The notes: a model not told the origin generated them from the letters alone. A DNA stretch of 35,526 nt from an uncultured Vibrio sp. (GCF_947488985.1 NZ_CANLBV010000035.1:1-35526); one strand, 5' to 3'. Counted from the first letter of the stretch, positions 8,240 to 17,924 are shown. Program-made: numbers and translations.

Positions 8240-8257
8240 TGTAAAATTAAATTTACA
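8240..8257. promoter_or_regulatory. TyrR box, perfect (12/12 match)
   Basis: TGTAAA-N6-TTTACA, an exact match to the TyrR operator consensus, 117 bp upstream of the aroF ATG. Three boxes upstream of an aroF-tyrA operon resemble the E. coli arrangement. Confidence 0.85.
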
Positions 8258-8313
8258 CAAGACATTTAAAGAGTTAAAGCACACAAACCGACTTAAACCA
8301 AAGAACACAGAGA

Positions 8314-8343
8314 CAAAAAAGGCGATATTTATCATATCGCCTT
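8314..8343 (-). terminator. rho-independent terminator after nagZ
   Basis: AAGGCGATAT (8319-8328) pairs perfectly with ATATCGCCTT (8334-8343) with a five-base loop. The adjoining A-run gives a T-run on the minus strand. Confidence 0.85.
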
Positions 8344-8369
8344 ATCTAAAATTGTAATGTGTTTATTTA

Positions 8370-9359
8370 TCACTCACTACTTAGCATTCGCTTAATCGTC
8401 TCTGAAGCCTTTTTCCATCTTGCATCAGAGTGAAGTGTCGACAAATCAAAGCTGTGTTTTTTAAGCAACGAGTTGGCTAAAGGCACCTCTTGAATCGTTA
8501 ACTGATCAAGAGCCTCAATTTGTGCGTCTCGTTTATTGCACATTAACACCATATCGCATCCTGCATTCAAGGCAGCCTTTGCTCTGTCGGCTGGCCCGCC
8601 CATAATGGCTGCGCCTTCCATGGTTAAATCATCAGAGAACACCAAGCCTTTGAATCCAAGCTGTTGCTTCAATACTTTCTGCAACCAATACTGAGAGCCA
8701 CTTGCTGGCTGATCGTCATAGTGAGAAAAAACCACGTGTGCAGGCATCATCGCATCCAAGATTCCCGCTTCAATTTGCGCCTTAAAGATAGCCATGTCGG
8801 TTTCGAAGATGTCGTCTCTTGGGTCATAAGGCGTTTCAAGATGCGAATCTGCAACCACACCGCCATGTCCAGGAAAATGCTTTCCAGTTGTCGCCATGCC
8901 AACCGATTTCATGCCCTTAATAAAAGCACTACTGTGGCGGACAATGGTATCGATATCTTCACCAAATGCTCGGCTCCCAATTGCTTTACAGTCATGGCCT
9001 TTGTCTAAAACAGGCGCAAAACTGAGATCGATATCATGGGCAACTAGTTCGGCTGCCATCAACCACCCCGCTTGTTCTGCTAATTGCTCGCCATTGCTCT
9101 TGGTCGCGAATTCTTGAGCAGCAGGGATAATAGAAAAACCGTCACGAAAGCGTTGTACTCGACCGCCCTCTTGGTCAACGCCGATTAAAATAGGACGTTT
9201 TGCGACCTTGCGAATCTCTTTATTTAACGCCGATAACTGTTTGCTATCGTGGTAGTTTCGAGCAAATAAGATGAGACCACCAACGGTTGGGTGCTCTAAA
9301 ATTTCTCTGTCTTCAGCGGTCAGTTCGTAGCCTGCAACATCAACCCACAACGGTCCCAT
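8370..9359 (-). CDS. nagZ: beta-N-acetylhexosaminidase NagZ (GH3)
   Basis: Cytosolic enzyme of peptidoglycan recycling that removes GlcNAc from GlcNAc-1,6-anhydroMurNAc peptides. The products are also the signals for AmpR-type beta-lactamase induction where such systems exist. The 329-aa protein starts [10 protein letters not shown] as other vibrio NagZ proteins do. It carries [12 protein letters not shown], the GH3 motif KHFPGHG (160-166) and the nucleophile region FSDDLTMEG (D243/D244). AAGGGAT precedes the ATG. It is divergent from anmK, which takes the next step, with 100 bp between them for two promoters. A perfect hairpin terminator follows. Confidence 0.96.
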   Translation of the reverse strand: MGPLWVDVAGYELTAEDREILEHPTVGGLILFARNYHDSKQLSALNKEIRKVAKRPILIGVDQEGGRVQRFRDGFSIIPAAQEFATKSNGEQLAEQAGWLMAAELVAHDIDLSFAPVLDKGHDCKAIGSRAFGEDIDTIVRHSSAFIKGMKSVGMATTGKHFPGHGGVVADSHLETPYDPRDDIFETDMAIFKAQIEAGILDAMMPAHVVFSHYDDQPASGSQYWLQKVLKQQLGFKGLVFSDDLTMEGAAIMGGPADRAKAALNAGCDMVLMCNKRDAQIEALDQLTIQEVPLANSLLKKHSFDLSTLHSDARWKKASETIKRMLSSE

Positions 9360-9459
9360 ATTTATCCCTTATTAAAGCTAATTTCATCAACTTCCCGAGG
9401 TTATTCTCTTTAAATTTGCTTTACAATGTTTTTAAACCCATCAGTGGAAGAGTTTAGAA

Positions 9460-10596
9460 ATGCAGTGCAAACGCTTAGCAATAGATCATAAAGAACTGTA
9501 TATCGGTGTGATGTCAGGGACGAGTATGGACGGTGTTGATAGCGCATTAGTCTCGATTGAAGGCGATAGCATCACATTGCTTGCCCATGATGAATTCCCA
9601 ATGCCCGATGATCTCAAAACGCGCCTGCTTGAAGTCTGTATTGGTCAAAAAACAGATTTGATTGCGATTGGTGAACTCGACCACCAGCTTGGCCACCTTT
9701 TTGCTGATGCGGTGCTGCAACTTCTCGACAAGTCAGGTACTGCTACATCTTCTGTGACTGCGATTGGTAATCATGGTCAAACGGTGTTTCATCAGCCAAC
9801 AGGCGATTCTCCATTTACCATGCAGTTGGGTGATGCCAACATCATTGCCGCTAAAACACAGATTCAAACGGTTGCCGATTTCAGACGTAAAGACATGGCT
9901 CTTGGTGGGCAAGGGGCGCCATTAGTTCCGGCTTTCCACCATACGATTTTCCATCCGCAAGACAGCTCGGTTGTGGTACTGAATATTGGCGGTATTTCGA
10001 ATATTTCAGTACTGCGCCCGAATCAGCCAACACTTGGTTATGATACTGGCCCTGGCAATATGCTCATGGACGCTTGGGTCGAGAAACACACTGGTGAGAA
10101 GTTTGACCGTGATGCGCAATTCGCACTTAAGGGGCAACTCAATCAAGCTTTACTCGAACAGCTGTTGAACGAATCTTATCTATCTCAAATGCCACCGAAA
10201 AGCACTGGCAGAGAACTGTTTAATCTCCCGTGGCTAGAACAACAATTAACAGACTTTAAATACCTGATGCCAGAAGATGTCCAACGCACACTTTGTGAAT
10301 ACACCGCACTCACCATAGCCAATAACGTTGAAACTTATTGCTTGGGCAACCAGCCTGCGCTGTACGTGTGTGGCGGGGGGACAAGAAACCCATTATTGAT
10401 GCTGAGGCTCTCTGAACTGCTTCCGAGCTGGCAAGTGGATTCAACCACCAGCAAAGGCGTTGATGCCGATTATATGGAAGCCATGGCCTTTGCGTGGCTT
10501 GCTCAGCGTCATGTTCATCAATTGCCAAGCAACTTACCCGAAGTGACGGGCGCAAGCAGAGCAGCCTCTCTCGGCGTTCTCTATCGGGCTGACTAA
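9460..10596 (+). CDS. anmK: anhydro-N-acetylmuramic acid kinase
   Basis: Phosphorylates and hydrolyses 1,6-anhydroMurNAc to MurNAc-6-phosphate in the cytosol. At 378 aa it matches the family length. It has the ASKHA-fold phosphate loop GVMSGTSMDGVD (about 16-27), GNHGQTVFH, the DFRRKDMALGGQGAPLVP block, NIGGISN and YDTGPGN. The start ATG is in frame 15 codons before the first motif; a start closer to GVMSG is possible but has no better ribosome-binding site. murQ follows after 45 bp on the same strand, and the two enzymes act in sequence, so this is an operon. Confidence 0.96.
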   Translation: MQCKRLAIDHKELYIGVMSGTSMDGVDSALVSIEGDSITLLAHDEFPMPDDLKTRLLEVCIGQKTDLIAIGELDHQLGHLFADAVLQLLDKSGTATSSVTAIGNHGQTVFHQPTGDSPFTMQLGDANIIAAKTQIQTVADFRRKDMALGGQGAPLVPAFHHTIFHPQDSSVVVLNIGGISNISVLRPNQPTLGYDTGPGNMLMDAWVEKHTGEKFDRDAQFALKGQLNQALLEQLLNESYLSQMPPKSTGRELFNLPWLEQQLTDFKYLMPEDVQRTLCEYTALTIANNVETYCLGNQPALYVCGGGTRNPLLMLRLSELLPSWQVDSTTSKGVDADYMEAMAFAWLAQRHVHQLPSNLPEVTGASRAASLGVLYRAD

Positions 10597-10620
10597 ACAG
10601 TTTTAGAGCCATCATTTTAA

Positions 10621-11562
<942 letters not shown>

Positions 11563-11601
11563 TCTAAGTTGTGCGTTTGCTTGACCTAAGAACTAATGGA
11601 G

Positions 11602-11619
11602 ATGGGGCTAACGCCCCAT
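11602..11619 (+). terminator. hairpin after murQ
   Basis: ATGGGGC, loop TAAC, GCCCCAT: a 7-bp GC-rich stem 40 bases after the murQ stop, with a poor T-run. It is a likely weak terminator or 3' stabiliser. Confidence 0.5.
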
Positions 11620-11768
11620 TCCTATGATTGCAGAACAGTGACTGAGTGCGGTGTTGAGTCTGAATAGAATCATTCAGCTTGCTATCGTAACCCTTATCTT
11701 GACCTCGCTCGCCTTGAGAAAAGCCTCAAAGCGATGTGCCCTTCAAATTCAATCGAATATCGAGACCA

Positions 11769-11800
11769 AAGACCCGTACACATACGGTACAGGTCTTTTT
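11769..11800. terminator. terminator between murQ and the small lipoprotein gene
   Basis: AAGACC-C-GTAC pairs with GTAC-A-GGTCTT across a 7-base loop, with TTTTT on the plus side. It would stop plus-strand transcripts that pass the first murQ hairpin, and lies 30 bp past the end of the converging lipoprotein gene. The stretch 11620-11768 shows no gene I can support. Confidence 0.7.
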
Positions 11801-11829
11801 ATCTTTGATTTTTTTATCGCTTGCTTGGA

Positions 11830-12183
11830 CTAATAGTTGTTTGAATACTCATCCCAACCGCGCTGCCACTCCATGCGGAAGCGTTGAGCGTCTTCGGTTC
11901 CTGAACAGACCCCTTCATAGACCAAACCAGACAAGCCAATCTGATAGGCATGGCTGGGGTTACAATACTCGGATACACCTAGGTGATAACCTTCGGTGTA
12001 ACTTGCTTGATCTACTGCACCAAGTGCTGCCATATCGGAATAAGAGCGCTGAGTACGCCCCTTAATGCCATCGCTATAACCAATCTCTTGCCAATTGCCT
12101 TGTTTTGCTAACTCTTCAACATTGTTGGCACTGCACCCAGCAAGACCTAATGCCGCCATGGATAGTAATAATGTTTTTTTCAT
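11830..12183 (-). CDS. small lipoprotein, DUF2799-like
   Basis: A 117-aa protein with a clear lipoprotein signal: MKKTLLLSMAALGLAGC with the lipobox LAGC and lipidated Cys17. The following residues S-A would favour outer-membrane sorting by Lol. The mature part has repeated G-Y/W-x-x-G-like segments (WQEIGYSDGIKG, YTEGYHLGVSEYC, YQIGLSGLVYEGVC, WQRGWDEY) and two further Cys that could form a disulfide. These are features I associate with DUF2799 proteins, whose function is unknown. AAGGAT precedes the ATG. It is a single gene convergent with murQ, and its promoter region borders the BtsR-like array of the next gene. Confidence 0.8.
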   Translation of the reverse strand: MKKTLLLSMAALGLAGCSANNVEELAKQGNWQEIGYSDGIKGRTQRSYSDMAALGAVDQASYTEGYHLGVSEYCNPSHAYQIGLSGLVYEGVCSGTEDAQRFRMEWQRGWDEYSNNY

Positions 12184-12245
12184 TTTAATCCTTTACGTTC
12201 TACTTTAACGCTTCCTGACGAAGAGCTCTCTTTTATCTGTAATTC

Positions 12246-12458
12246 TCCGCTGAACGCCTATTGATGTCCACTTATTGTCTGTTGTTCGCCACTTTAGGCC
12301 AATTTCGACCACTCGGAATCAGTAGTCGCCGCTAAGCTAGCTCAAACAACCTCTCCATAGAGCTAATAGGCCTCTCGATAGAAATATCCGCCACTCAGCA
12401 CAGTGAACAAACCACTCAATCAGTTATAACACCGTTAAATTGGCTATTCGACCACTCA
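12246..12458. promoter_or_regulatory. phased array of 11 LytTR (BtsR-type) half-sites upstream of the CstA-type gene
   Basis: Eight-base units close to ACC[AG]CT[CT]A begin at 12246, 12267, 12288, 12308, 12328, 12349, 12370, 12390, 12411, 12431 and 12451. Every step is 20 or 21 bp (mean 20.5, two helical turns). All eleven have CC at positions 2-3 and ten have CT at positions 5-6. The best pair is GCCACTCA-N13-ACCACTCA (12390-12418), and unit 11 is also a perfect ACCACTCA. The motif and N13 spacing are, from memory, those reported for E. coli BtsR/YehT. A LytTR regulator of that type is encoded 3.5 kb downstream. The last unit ends about 40 bp upstream of a plausible -10 (TATACA, 12497-12502). 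Confidence 0.8.
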
Positions 12459-12538
12459 CTCTTGTAGCGGAAGTTTCTTCTCATCGACTCCTTTAATATA
12501 CATCCTGACTTAATTAATACATTCAGGGATAACAAATT

Positions 12539-14026
12539 ATGATGTGGTTTCTTACCTGTGTTGCAGCACTCATTGGTGGCTACTTTATTTACGGTACCTT
12601 TATCGAGAAGATTTTCGGTATCAATGAAAAGCGCCAAACACCCGCTCACACCAAGCAAGATGGCGTAGACTACGTTCCGATGTCGACACCAAAAGTTCAC
12701 CTAATTCAGCTACTTAACATCGCTGGTGTAGGTCCAATATTCGGCCCTATCATGGGTGCTCTTTACGGCCCAGCGGCAATGCTTTGGATCGTGCTAGGTT
12801 GTATTTTCGCAGGTGCAGTACACGACTACTTCTCAGGTATGTTATCTATCCGTAATGGCGGTGCTTCGGTTCCAACTATCACTGGACGTTACCTAGGCAA
12901 TGGCGCAAAACACTTTATGAACATCTTTGCCATTGTTCTACTACTTCTTGTTGGTGTGGTTTTCGTATCTGCTCCTGCAGGCATGATCACTAACTTAGTG
13001 AACGACCAAACTGATTTCGCGATGTCTGCAACGACGATGGTTGTTATCATCTTTGCTTACTACATCATCGCTACGATTGTCCCTGTCGATAAAATCATTG
13101 GTCGCTTCTACCCACTGTTCGGCGCGCTGCTTATCTTTATGTCTGTTGGCCTTATCACTGCGATTGGTCTATCTGACGAACACCAAATCATGGGTGGCTT
13201 TGAGATAAGCGACATGTTCACCAACATGAACCCGAATGACCTACCACTTTGGCCTGCCCTATTCATCACAATCGCATGTGGTGCTATATCTGGCTTCCAC
13301 GCAACTCAGTCTCCTTTGATGGCGCGTTGTGTGGAAAACGAGAAGAACGGTCGCTTCGTATTCTACGGTGCAATGATTGGTGAAGGCATCATCGCTCTAA
13401 TCTGGTGTGCACTTGCTCTTTCTTTCTTCGGTTCAGTTGAGTCTCTATCTGACGCAATTGCAAACGGCGGCCCGGGTAACGTGGTATACAGTGCTTCATT
13501 TGGTCTCCTGGGTGTATTTGGCGGTATCCTGGCTTTCCTCGGCGTGGTTATCCTACCAATCACTTCTGGTGACACAGCGTTCCGTTCAAGCCGTCTAATC
13601 CTTGCTGAATACTTCAACATGGAACAGAAAACATTGCGTAACCGCCTACTGATGGCACTACCACTGTTCGTTATCGGCGGCATCCTGACTCAAGTTGATT
13701 TCGGTATCATCTGGCGTTACTTCGGTTTTGCTAACCAATCAACAGCAGTGATGATGCTATGGACAGCTTCAGCTTACCTACTTCGTCACAACAAACTGCA
13801 CTGGGTAACAACGGTTCCAGCTATCTTCATGACGTCTGTGTGTATCACATTCATCCTGAACAATAGCCAACTGGGCTTCGGTCTACCAATGCAAATCTCA
13901 ACTATCGTTGGTGTGATTAGTGCACTAGGTGTTGCGGCTTACGTAATCAAGATTTCTAAAGGCAAAGGCGAAACTGACCTTGCTGATGAAGAAAAAGAAG
14001 CAAGAGGTGAAACTAAAACAGCCTAG
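12539..14026 (+). CDS. CstA-family inner-membrane transporter, probable pyruvate importer (BtsU-like)
   Basis: A 495-aa polytopic membrane protein with the CstA N-terminal features: VHLIQLLNIAGVGPIFGPIMGALYGP, the HDYFSGMLSIRNGG loop, and GFHATQSPLMARC. It is much shorter than E. coli CstA or BtsT (about 700 aa), lacking most of the extra C-terminal spans, so it belongs to the compact CstA group. The genes just downstream encode a BtsS/BtsR-like pair and its promoter carries BtsR-type sites, so pyruvate is the likely substrate. I recall a V. campbellii system of this layout in which the transporter is called BtsU. Peptide uptake, the older CstA idea, is the alternative. AGGGAT precedes the ATG; the second ATG is directly adjacent. 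Confidence 0.87.
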   Translation: MMWFLTCVAALIGGYFIYGTFIEKIFGINEKRQTPAHTKQDGVDYVPMSTPKVHLIQLLNIAGVGPIFGPIMGALYGPAAMLWIVLGCIFAGAVHDYFSGMLSIRNGGASVPTITGRYLGNGAKHFMNIFAIVLLLLVGVVFVSAPAGMITNLVNDQTDFAMSATTMVVIIFAYYIIATIVPVDKIIGRFYPLFGALLIFMSVGLITAIGLSDEHQIMGGFEISDMFTNMNPNDLPLWPALFITIACGAISGFHATQSPLMARCVENEKNGRFVFYGAMIGEGIIALIWCALALSFFGSVESLSDAIANGGPGNVVYSASFGLLGVFGGILAFLGVVILPITSGDTAFRSSRLILAEYFNMEQKTLRNRLLMALPLFVIGGILTQVDFGIIWRYFGFANQSTAVMMLWTASAYLLRHNKLHWVTTVPAIFMTSVCITFILNNSQLGFGLPMQISTIVGVISALGVAAYVIKISKGKGETDLADEEKEARGETKTA

Positions 14027-14102
14027 TTCTTTAGACTCTTTGTAAAAGACCAGTCTTCATAGAAAGACAAGAACAGCCAAACACAACTTCGCTTGCTCCC
14101 GT

Positions 14103-14166
14103 AATCACTGAGTGATTCGTGAAACCTAAGACTAAAGCCCGTCAACTGTGATGGGCTTTATTGTTT
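14103..14166 (+). terminator. terminator region after the CstA-type gene
   Basis: A small perfect dyad AATCACT-G-AGTGATT (14103-14117) is followed by TAAAGCCC (14133-14140) pairing with GGGCTTTA (14153-14160) and a T-rich tail. The second hairpin is a usable intrinsic terminator and separates the transporter gene from the kinase gene, so the kinase may have its own promoter in 14167-14270. Confidence 0.7.
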
Positions 14167-14281
14167 ATAGCCGCTACGGATCCACCTTTGGGGCTTCGAT
14201 ATAAGCCACGAAAAGACAAGCAAAGCTACCGTTACCAAGCAATGAGCTTTACACTTAACAAGCGTCTCAATAGGTGAACAT

Positions 14282-15952
14282 ATGGAACTCATTCTCTCTC
14301 TGCTGCAACAAACCTGCGTCTACTTAGTGATTGCTTACATGCTAAGTAAAACCCCACTGATTCTCCCTTTGTTGAGCATCTCTTCACGCTTAAGTCATAA
14401 GATCAGCTGCTACGTTCTATTTTCCCTATTCTGCATTATGGGTACCTATTTCGGACTGCAGATCAATGACGCCATCGCTAACACGCGAGCGATGGGCGCG
14501 GTAATGGGCGGGTTGTTTGGTGGTCCTGTGGTTGGCTTTGCCGTAGGCTTTACTGGCGGGATACATCGCTATTCACTAGGTGGTTTTACGGACTTAGCTT
14601 GTGCTATCTCAACAACAGCAGAAGGCCTGATTGGTGGTTTGCTGCATGTATATTTAGTCAGAAAGAACAAAGCCAGTCAGCTATTTAATCCGCTGGTCGT
14701 GTTCTATGTAACCCTGTTTGCAGAGATCATTCAGATGTTGATTCTACTCGCAGTCGCCAAACCGTTTGAGCAATCCTACGCGCTAGTTTCCGATATTGCT
14801 GCGTCAATGATCATTGCAAACTCAGTGGGTGCCGCGTTATTCATGAGCATAATCCAAGACCGAAAGACTATCTTCGAGAAATACTCCGCCACCTTCTCGC
14901 GCCGCGCACTCACCATCGCCGAGCGCTCGGTGGGTATTTTGCATGGCGGCTTCACTTCCGATAATGCACAAAAAATCGTGCGTATCGTTTATGAAGAAAC
15001 CAATGTAGGTGCAGTGGCGATTACCGACCGAGAAAAGATCCTCGCGTTTGTCGGCATTGGCGATGAACACCATATTCCAAATACCCCGATTTCATCGCAG
15101 AGTACCCTCACTTCGATGGAAAAGAACGACATCATCTACCTTGATGGTAAAGAAAACCCGTACCAATGTTCTCTATCTCAAGATTGTAAGTTGGGCTCTG
15201 CGCTAATCATTCCATTACGTGCTGGTAACGAAGTCGTCGGTACCATTAAACTGTATGAGCCTAAGCTGAAGCTATTCTCGACCATTAACATGTCGATGGC
15301 AGAAGGTATCGCTCAACTATTGTCGAGTCAGATCCTGTTCAGCAACTATCAGCAGCAGCAAACCCTGCTCACCCAAGCGGAAATCAAACTGCTGCATGCA
15401 CAGGTGAACCCACACTTCTTGTTTAATGCACTTAACACCATCAGTGCCGTTACACGTCGTTACCCTGATAAAGCGCGAGAGCTTATTCAACACCTGTCTC
15501 ACTTCTTTAGAAGCAACCTTAAGCAGAACATCAACACAGTGAAACTCAAAGACGAGCTGGCGCACGTCAATGCGTACCTCACCATTGAGAAGGCTCGTTT
15601 CACCGACAGACTAGAAGTGGAATGGGACATAGACCCACAGTTGTACGAATCACAACTGCCGAGCTTTACTCTGCAACCACTGGTTGAGAACGCCATCAAG
15701 CATGGTATTTCGAACATGTTGGAAGGTGGCACAGTGAAGATCTACAGCGAGGCTTTTGAGGGTGGATTCAAACTGATCGTCGAAGACAATGCTGGTAACT
15801 ATCAGAAGCCGTCTCAAGATCATGTCGGATTAGGTATGGAGATTGTTGATAAACGACTCACTAATTTCTTTGGACAAGACTCAGCACTAAAAATAGAATC
15901 TCAACCACAGCAATTTACTCGAATGAGCTTTATCATACCTATACTAAAATAG
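14282..15952 (+). CDS. btsS: LytS/BtsS-type sensor histidine kinase
   Basis: A 556-aa membrane kinase. The N-terminal half (about 1-200) is a 5TM-LYT sensor with several spans and the conserved GGLFGGPVVGFAVGFTGGIHR and EGLIGG segments. A GAF-like domain follows (about 220-350). The HisKA_7TM-type phosphoacceptor region has NPHFLFNALNTI (His378), and the ATPase domain has VENAIKHG (N470). This order is that of LytS and of the pyruvate sensor BtsS/YehU. AGGTGA lies six bases before the ATG. The response-regulator gene follows after 91 bp. Pyruvate as ligand is inferred from the CstA-type neighbour and the BtsR-like sites; a LytS-type role in murein hydrolase control is less likely because no lrgAB is present. 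Confidence 0.88.
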   Translation: MELILSLLQQTCVYLVIAYMLSKTPLILPLLSISSRLSHKISCYVLFSLFCIMGTYFGLQINDAIANTRAMGAVMGGLFGGPVVGFAVGFTGGIHRYSLGGFTDLACAISTTAEGLIGGLLHVYLVRKNKASQLFNPLVVFYVTLFAEIIQMLILLAVAKPFEQSYALVSDIAASMIIANSVGAALFMSIIQDRKTIFEKYSATFSRRALTIAERSVGILHGGFTSDNAQKIVRIVYEETNVGAVAITDREKILAFVGIGDEHHIPNTPISSQSTLTSMEKNDIIYLDGKENPYQCSLSQDCKLGSALIIPLRAGNEVVGTIKLYEPKLKLFSTINMSMAEGIAQLLSSQILFSNYQQQQTLLTQAEIKLLHAQVNPHFLFNALNTISAVTRRYPDKARELIQHLSHFFRSNLKQNINTVKLKDELAHVNAYLTIEKARFTDRLEVEWDIDPQLYESQLPSFTLQPLVENAIKHGISNMLEGGTVKIYSEAFEGGFKLIVEDNAGNYQKPSQDHVGLGMEIVDKRLTNFFGQDSALKIESQPQQFTRMSFIIPILK

Positions 15953-16043
15953 CGGTCTTTTCGTAGGTGATAGCTTCTCGGTAAGCATATTTAGAAGACA
16001 TAGATAGAAAACGCAGGGATAGAATCAAAATGAAGATTGTAGG

Positions 16044-16775
16044 ATGTTAAAAGCACTAGTTGTCGATGATGAGCTTTTTGCTCGCGAAGAATTGATTGAG
16101 CTGCTGACTGAAACTGGAGAAGTGGAAGTCATTGGCCAAGCGAGTAACGCAATTGAAGGGCTTAAGCAGATCAACCTTCTCAAGCCTGATGTGGTGTATT
16201 TGGACATTCAAATGCCTCAGGTCACAGGGATTGAATTGCTGAGCATGCTCGCCCCGGAAACCATGCCCTACGTGGTGTTTGTGACCGCCTACGATCAATA
16301 TGCGATTCAAGCCTTTGAAGACAATGCCTTTGACTACCTACTTAAACCCGTTGAACCTTGTCGATTAAACAAGAGTGTTTGTCGCCTGAATAAGGTCATC
16401 AAACAAAACCAGAAAGCGCCAGAGCAAGACATCTCTGCGATTGCTCCCTGCCACTTAGAGCAGATCCCGTGTATTGGTCATAACCGCATTGTGATCATGG
16501 CAAGCCAAACGGTTGAATGCGCCTATTCCGATATCAGTGGTGTACATGTTCGTAGCGCATCACAAACAGCAACCTCACAATTAACGCTTAAGATCTTGGA
16601 AGAAAAGACCGATTTGATCCGTTGTCATCGACAATATTTGATCAACATAAAATCAATCCAAGAGATCAAGTTGCTAGAGAATGGATTAGCTGAGATCATC
16701 ACACTGACGGGCTTTGAAGTCCCTGTTAGCCGTCGCTACCTCAAGACGTTAAAAGAGCAACTCGGCCTCCAGTAA
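16044..16775 (+). CDS. btsR: LytTR-family response regulator, BtsR-like
   Basis: A 243-aa regulator. The receiver domain (1-120) has the acidic pocket VVDDE (D8, D9), phosphoacceptor D54 in YLDIQMP, T81 and K101 in LLKPVEP. The C-terminal LytTR DNA-binding domain (about 145-240) has CHRQYLINI and VPVSRRYLKTLKEQL. LytTR proteins bind direct-repeat half-sites about two helical turns apart, exactly what lies upstream of the CstA-type gene. The ATG at 16044 has only GTAGG close by. A six-codon reading frame (16030-16050) with a better placed AGGGA overlaps the start, so translation may be coupled. The gene ends before a terminator shared with the converging ispH cluster. Confidence 0.88.
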   Translation: MLKALVVDDELFAREELIELLTETGEVEVIGQASNAIEGLKQINLLKPDVVYLDIQMPQVTGIELLSMLAPETMPYVVFVTAYDQYAIQAFEDNAFDYLLKPVEPCRLNKSVCRLNKVIKQNQKAPEQDISAIAPCHLEQIPCIGHNRIVIMASQTVECAYSDISGVHVRSASQTATSQLTLKILEEKTDLIRCHRQYLINIKSIQEIKLLENGLAEIITLTGFEVPVSRRYLKTLKEQLGLQ

Positions 16776-16809
16776 GCATATTTCAGACCGAGATATAACA
16801 CGATCAAAA

Positions 16810-16833
16810 AAGCCAACGTATCAACGTTGGCTT
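16810..16833. terminator. terminator between btsR and ispH
   Basis: AAGCCAACGT, loop ATCA, ACGTTGGCTT: a perfect 10-bp stem. The A-run at 16806-16811 becomes a T-run on the minus strand, so it best serves the ispH transcript; it may also stop btsR. Confidence 0.8.
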
Positions 16834-16907
16834 CCTACTGTTTACAAATCGATAATGTTTACGATTCAACTGTGTTGCGAATCGATCTTGTCACGAACCG
16901 ATCGAGA

Positions 16908-17867
16908 TTAATCGACTTGCTTAATCTGCAGCTCTTTCGGTACTTCAAAGAACATGTTCTCTTCACGACCTTGAATTTCTTCAACGTCCGTTGCTCCTAG
17001 CTCACGGATGCGGTCTAAGATTTGATCGACCAGCTCTTCAGGCGCAGAAGCACCAGCTGTTACACCGATTTTCTTTTTCCCTTCTACCCACGCGGTTTGA
17101 ATGTCTTCAGGGCAGTCGGTTAGGTAACCTGGTGTACCTAGCTTCTCAGCCAGCTCTTTCAGCCGTGTTGAATTTGATGAGTTCTTAGATCCGACCACTA
17201 TCACAACATCAACATCATTCGCCATCTCACGCACGGCGTCTTGACGGTTTTGAGTCGCGTAACAGATGTCGTCTTTACGAGGGCCTTGAATCTCAGGGAA
17301 TACACGACGCAGCTCTTCAATCACATCCGCCGTTTCATCCACCGACAAGGTAGTTTGGCTCACGTAGTGCAAATTTGTTGGGTCATTCACCACCAGGTTC
17401 TGTACATCCTCCGGTTTTTCAACCAAGTACATACCACCCATTTGGCTAGCGTACTGACCCATAGTACCTTCAACTTCAGGGTGACCTGCGTGACCAATCA
17501 GTACTACTTCCATATGTTTTCGGCTCGCACGAGCAACCTCCATATGAACTTTCGTCACCAAAGGACACGTTGCATCGAATACTGTAAGTTCGCGCTCTTT
17601 CGCTTCTTTACGAACCGCTTGAGATACACCGTGAGCAGAGAAAATTACGATGTTATCGTCTGGCACTTCACTCAGCTCTTCGACAAAAATAGCACCACGT
17701 TGCTTAAGCCCTTCAACAACAAAGCGGTTATGTACCACTTCATGGCGAACATAAATCGGTGGCTGATACATTTCAAGTGCGCGCTCTACAATGCTGATCG
17801 CACGATCGACACCGGCACAAAAGCCACGAGGGTTAGCTAACATTATTTTCATTTCATTGCTCATCAT
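16908..17867 (-). CDS. ispH: 4-hydroxy-3-methylbut-2-enyl diphosphate reductase
   Basis: Last enzyme of the MEP isoprenoid pathway, an iron-sulfur protein producing IPP and DMAPP. At 319 aa it has the family length. The conserved [13 protein letters not shown] with cluster-ligand Cys, the Cys in [12 protein letters not shown] and the Cys in [10 protein letters not shown] are present, as are HEVVHN, SAHGVS and the [11 protein letters not shown] histidine. The reading frame starts [21 protein letters not shown] before the first ATG favours it, though the second ATG, directly adjacent, or the one at MKIML is possible. It is the last gene of the minus-strand cluster, 135 bp after fkpB, with no terminator in the gap. 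Confidence 0.96.
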   Translation of the reverse strand: MMSNEMKIMLANPRGFCAGVDRAISIVERALEMYQPPIYVRHEVVHNRFVVEGLKQRGAIFVEELSEVPDDNIVIFSAHGVSQAVRKEAKERELTVFDATCPLVTKVHMEVARASRKHMEVVLIGHAGHPEVEGTMGQYASQMGGMYLVEKPEDVQNLVVNDPTNLHYVSQTTLSVDETADVIEELRRVFPEIQGPRKDDICYATQNRQDAVREMANDVDVVIVVGSKNSSNSTRLKELAEKLGTPGYLTDCPEDIQTAWVEGKKKIGVTAGASAPEELVDQILDRIRELGATDVEEIQGREENMFFEVPKELQIKQVD

Positions 17868-17924
17868 TTACCGCGGTACTAAGGTTGTTTCTATAGAGTT
17901 CGCCGTCAGCGAGGTTCGCATTCT

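Noticed and set aside
8014..8244. A 76-codon plus-strand frame over the aroF start
   Set aside because: It spans the aroF leader and the TyrR boxes and is antisense to aroF.
11651..11833. A 60-codon plus-strand frame after murQ
   Set aside because: It runs through a terminator hairpin and has no ribosome-binding site or recognisable protein.
12246..12458. CRISPR-like periodicity
   Set aside because: The repeat unit is only 8 bases and degenerate, the period is 20-21 bp, and no cas genes are near; LytTR half-sites explain it better.
12416..12700. A 94-codon minus-strand frame over the CstA-type start
   Set aside because: It is antisense to the transporter start and its promoter array, with no independent coding signs.
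17241..17840. A 199-codon plus-strand frame
   Set aside because: It is antisense to ispH and has no features of a real protein.
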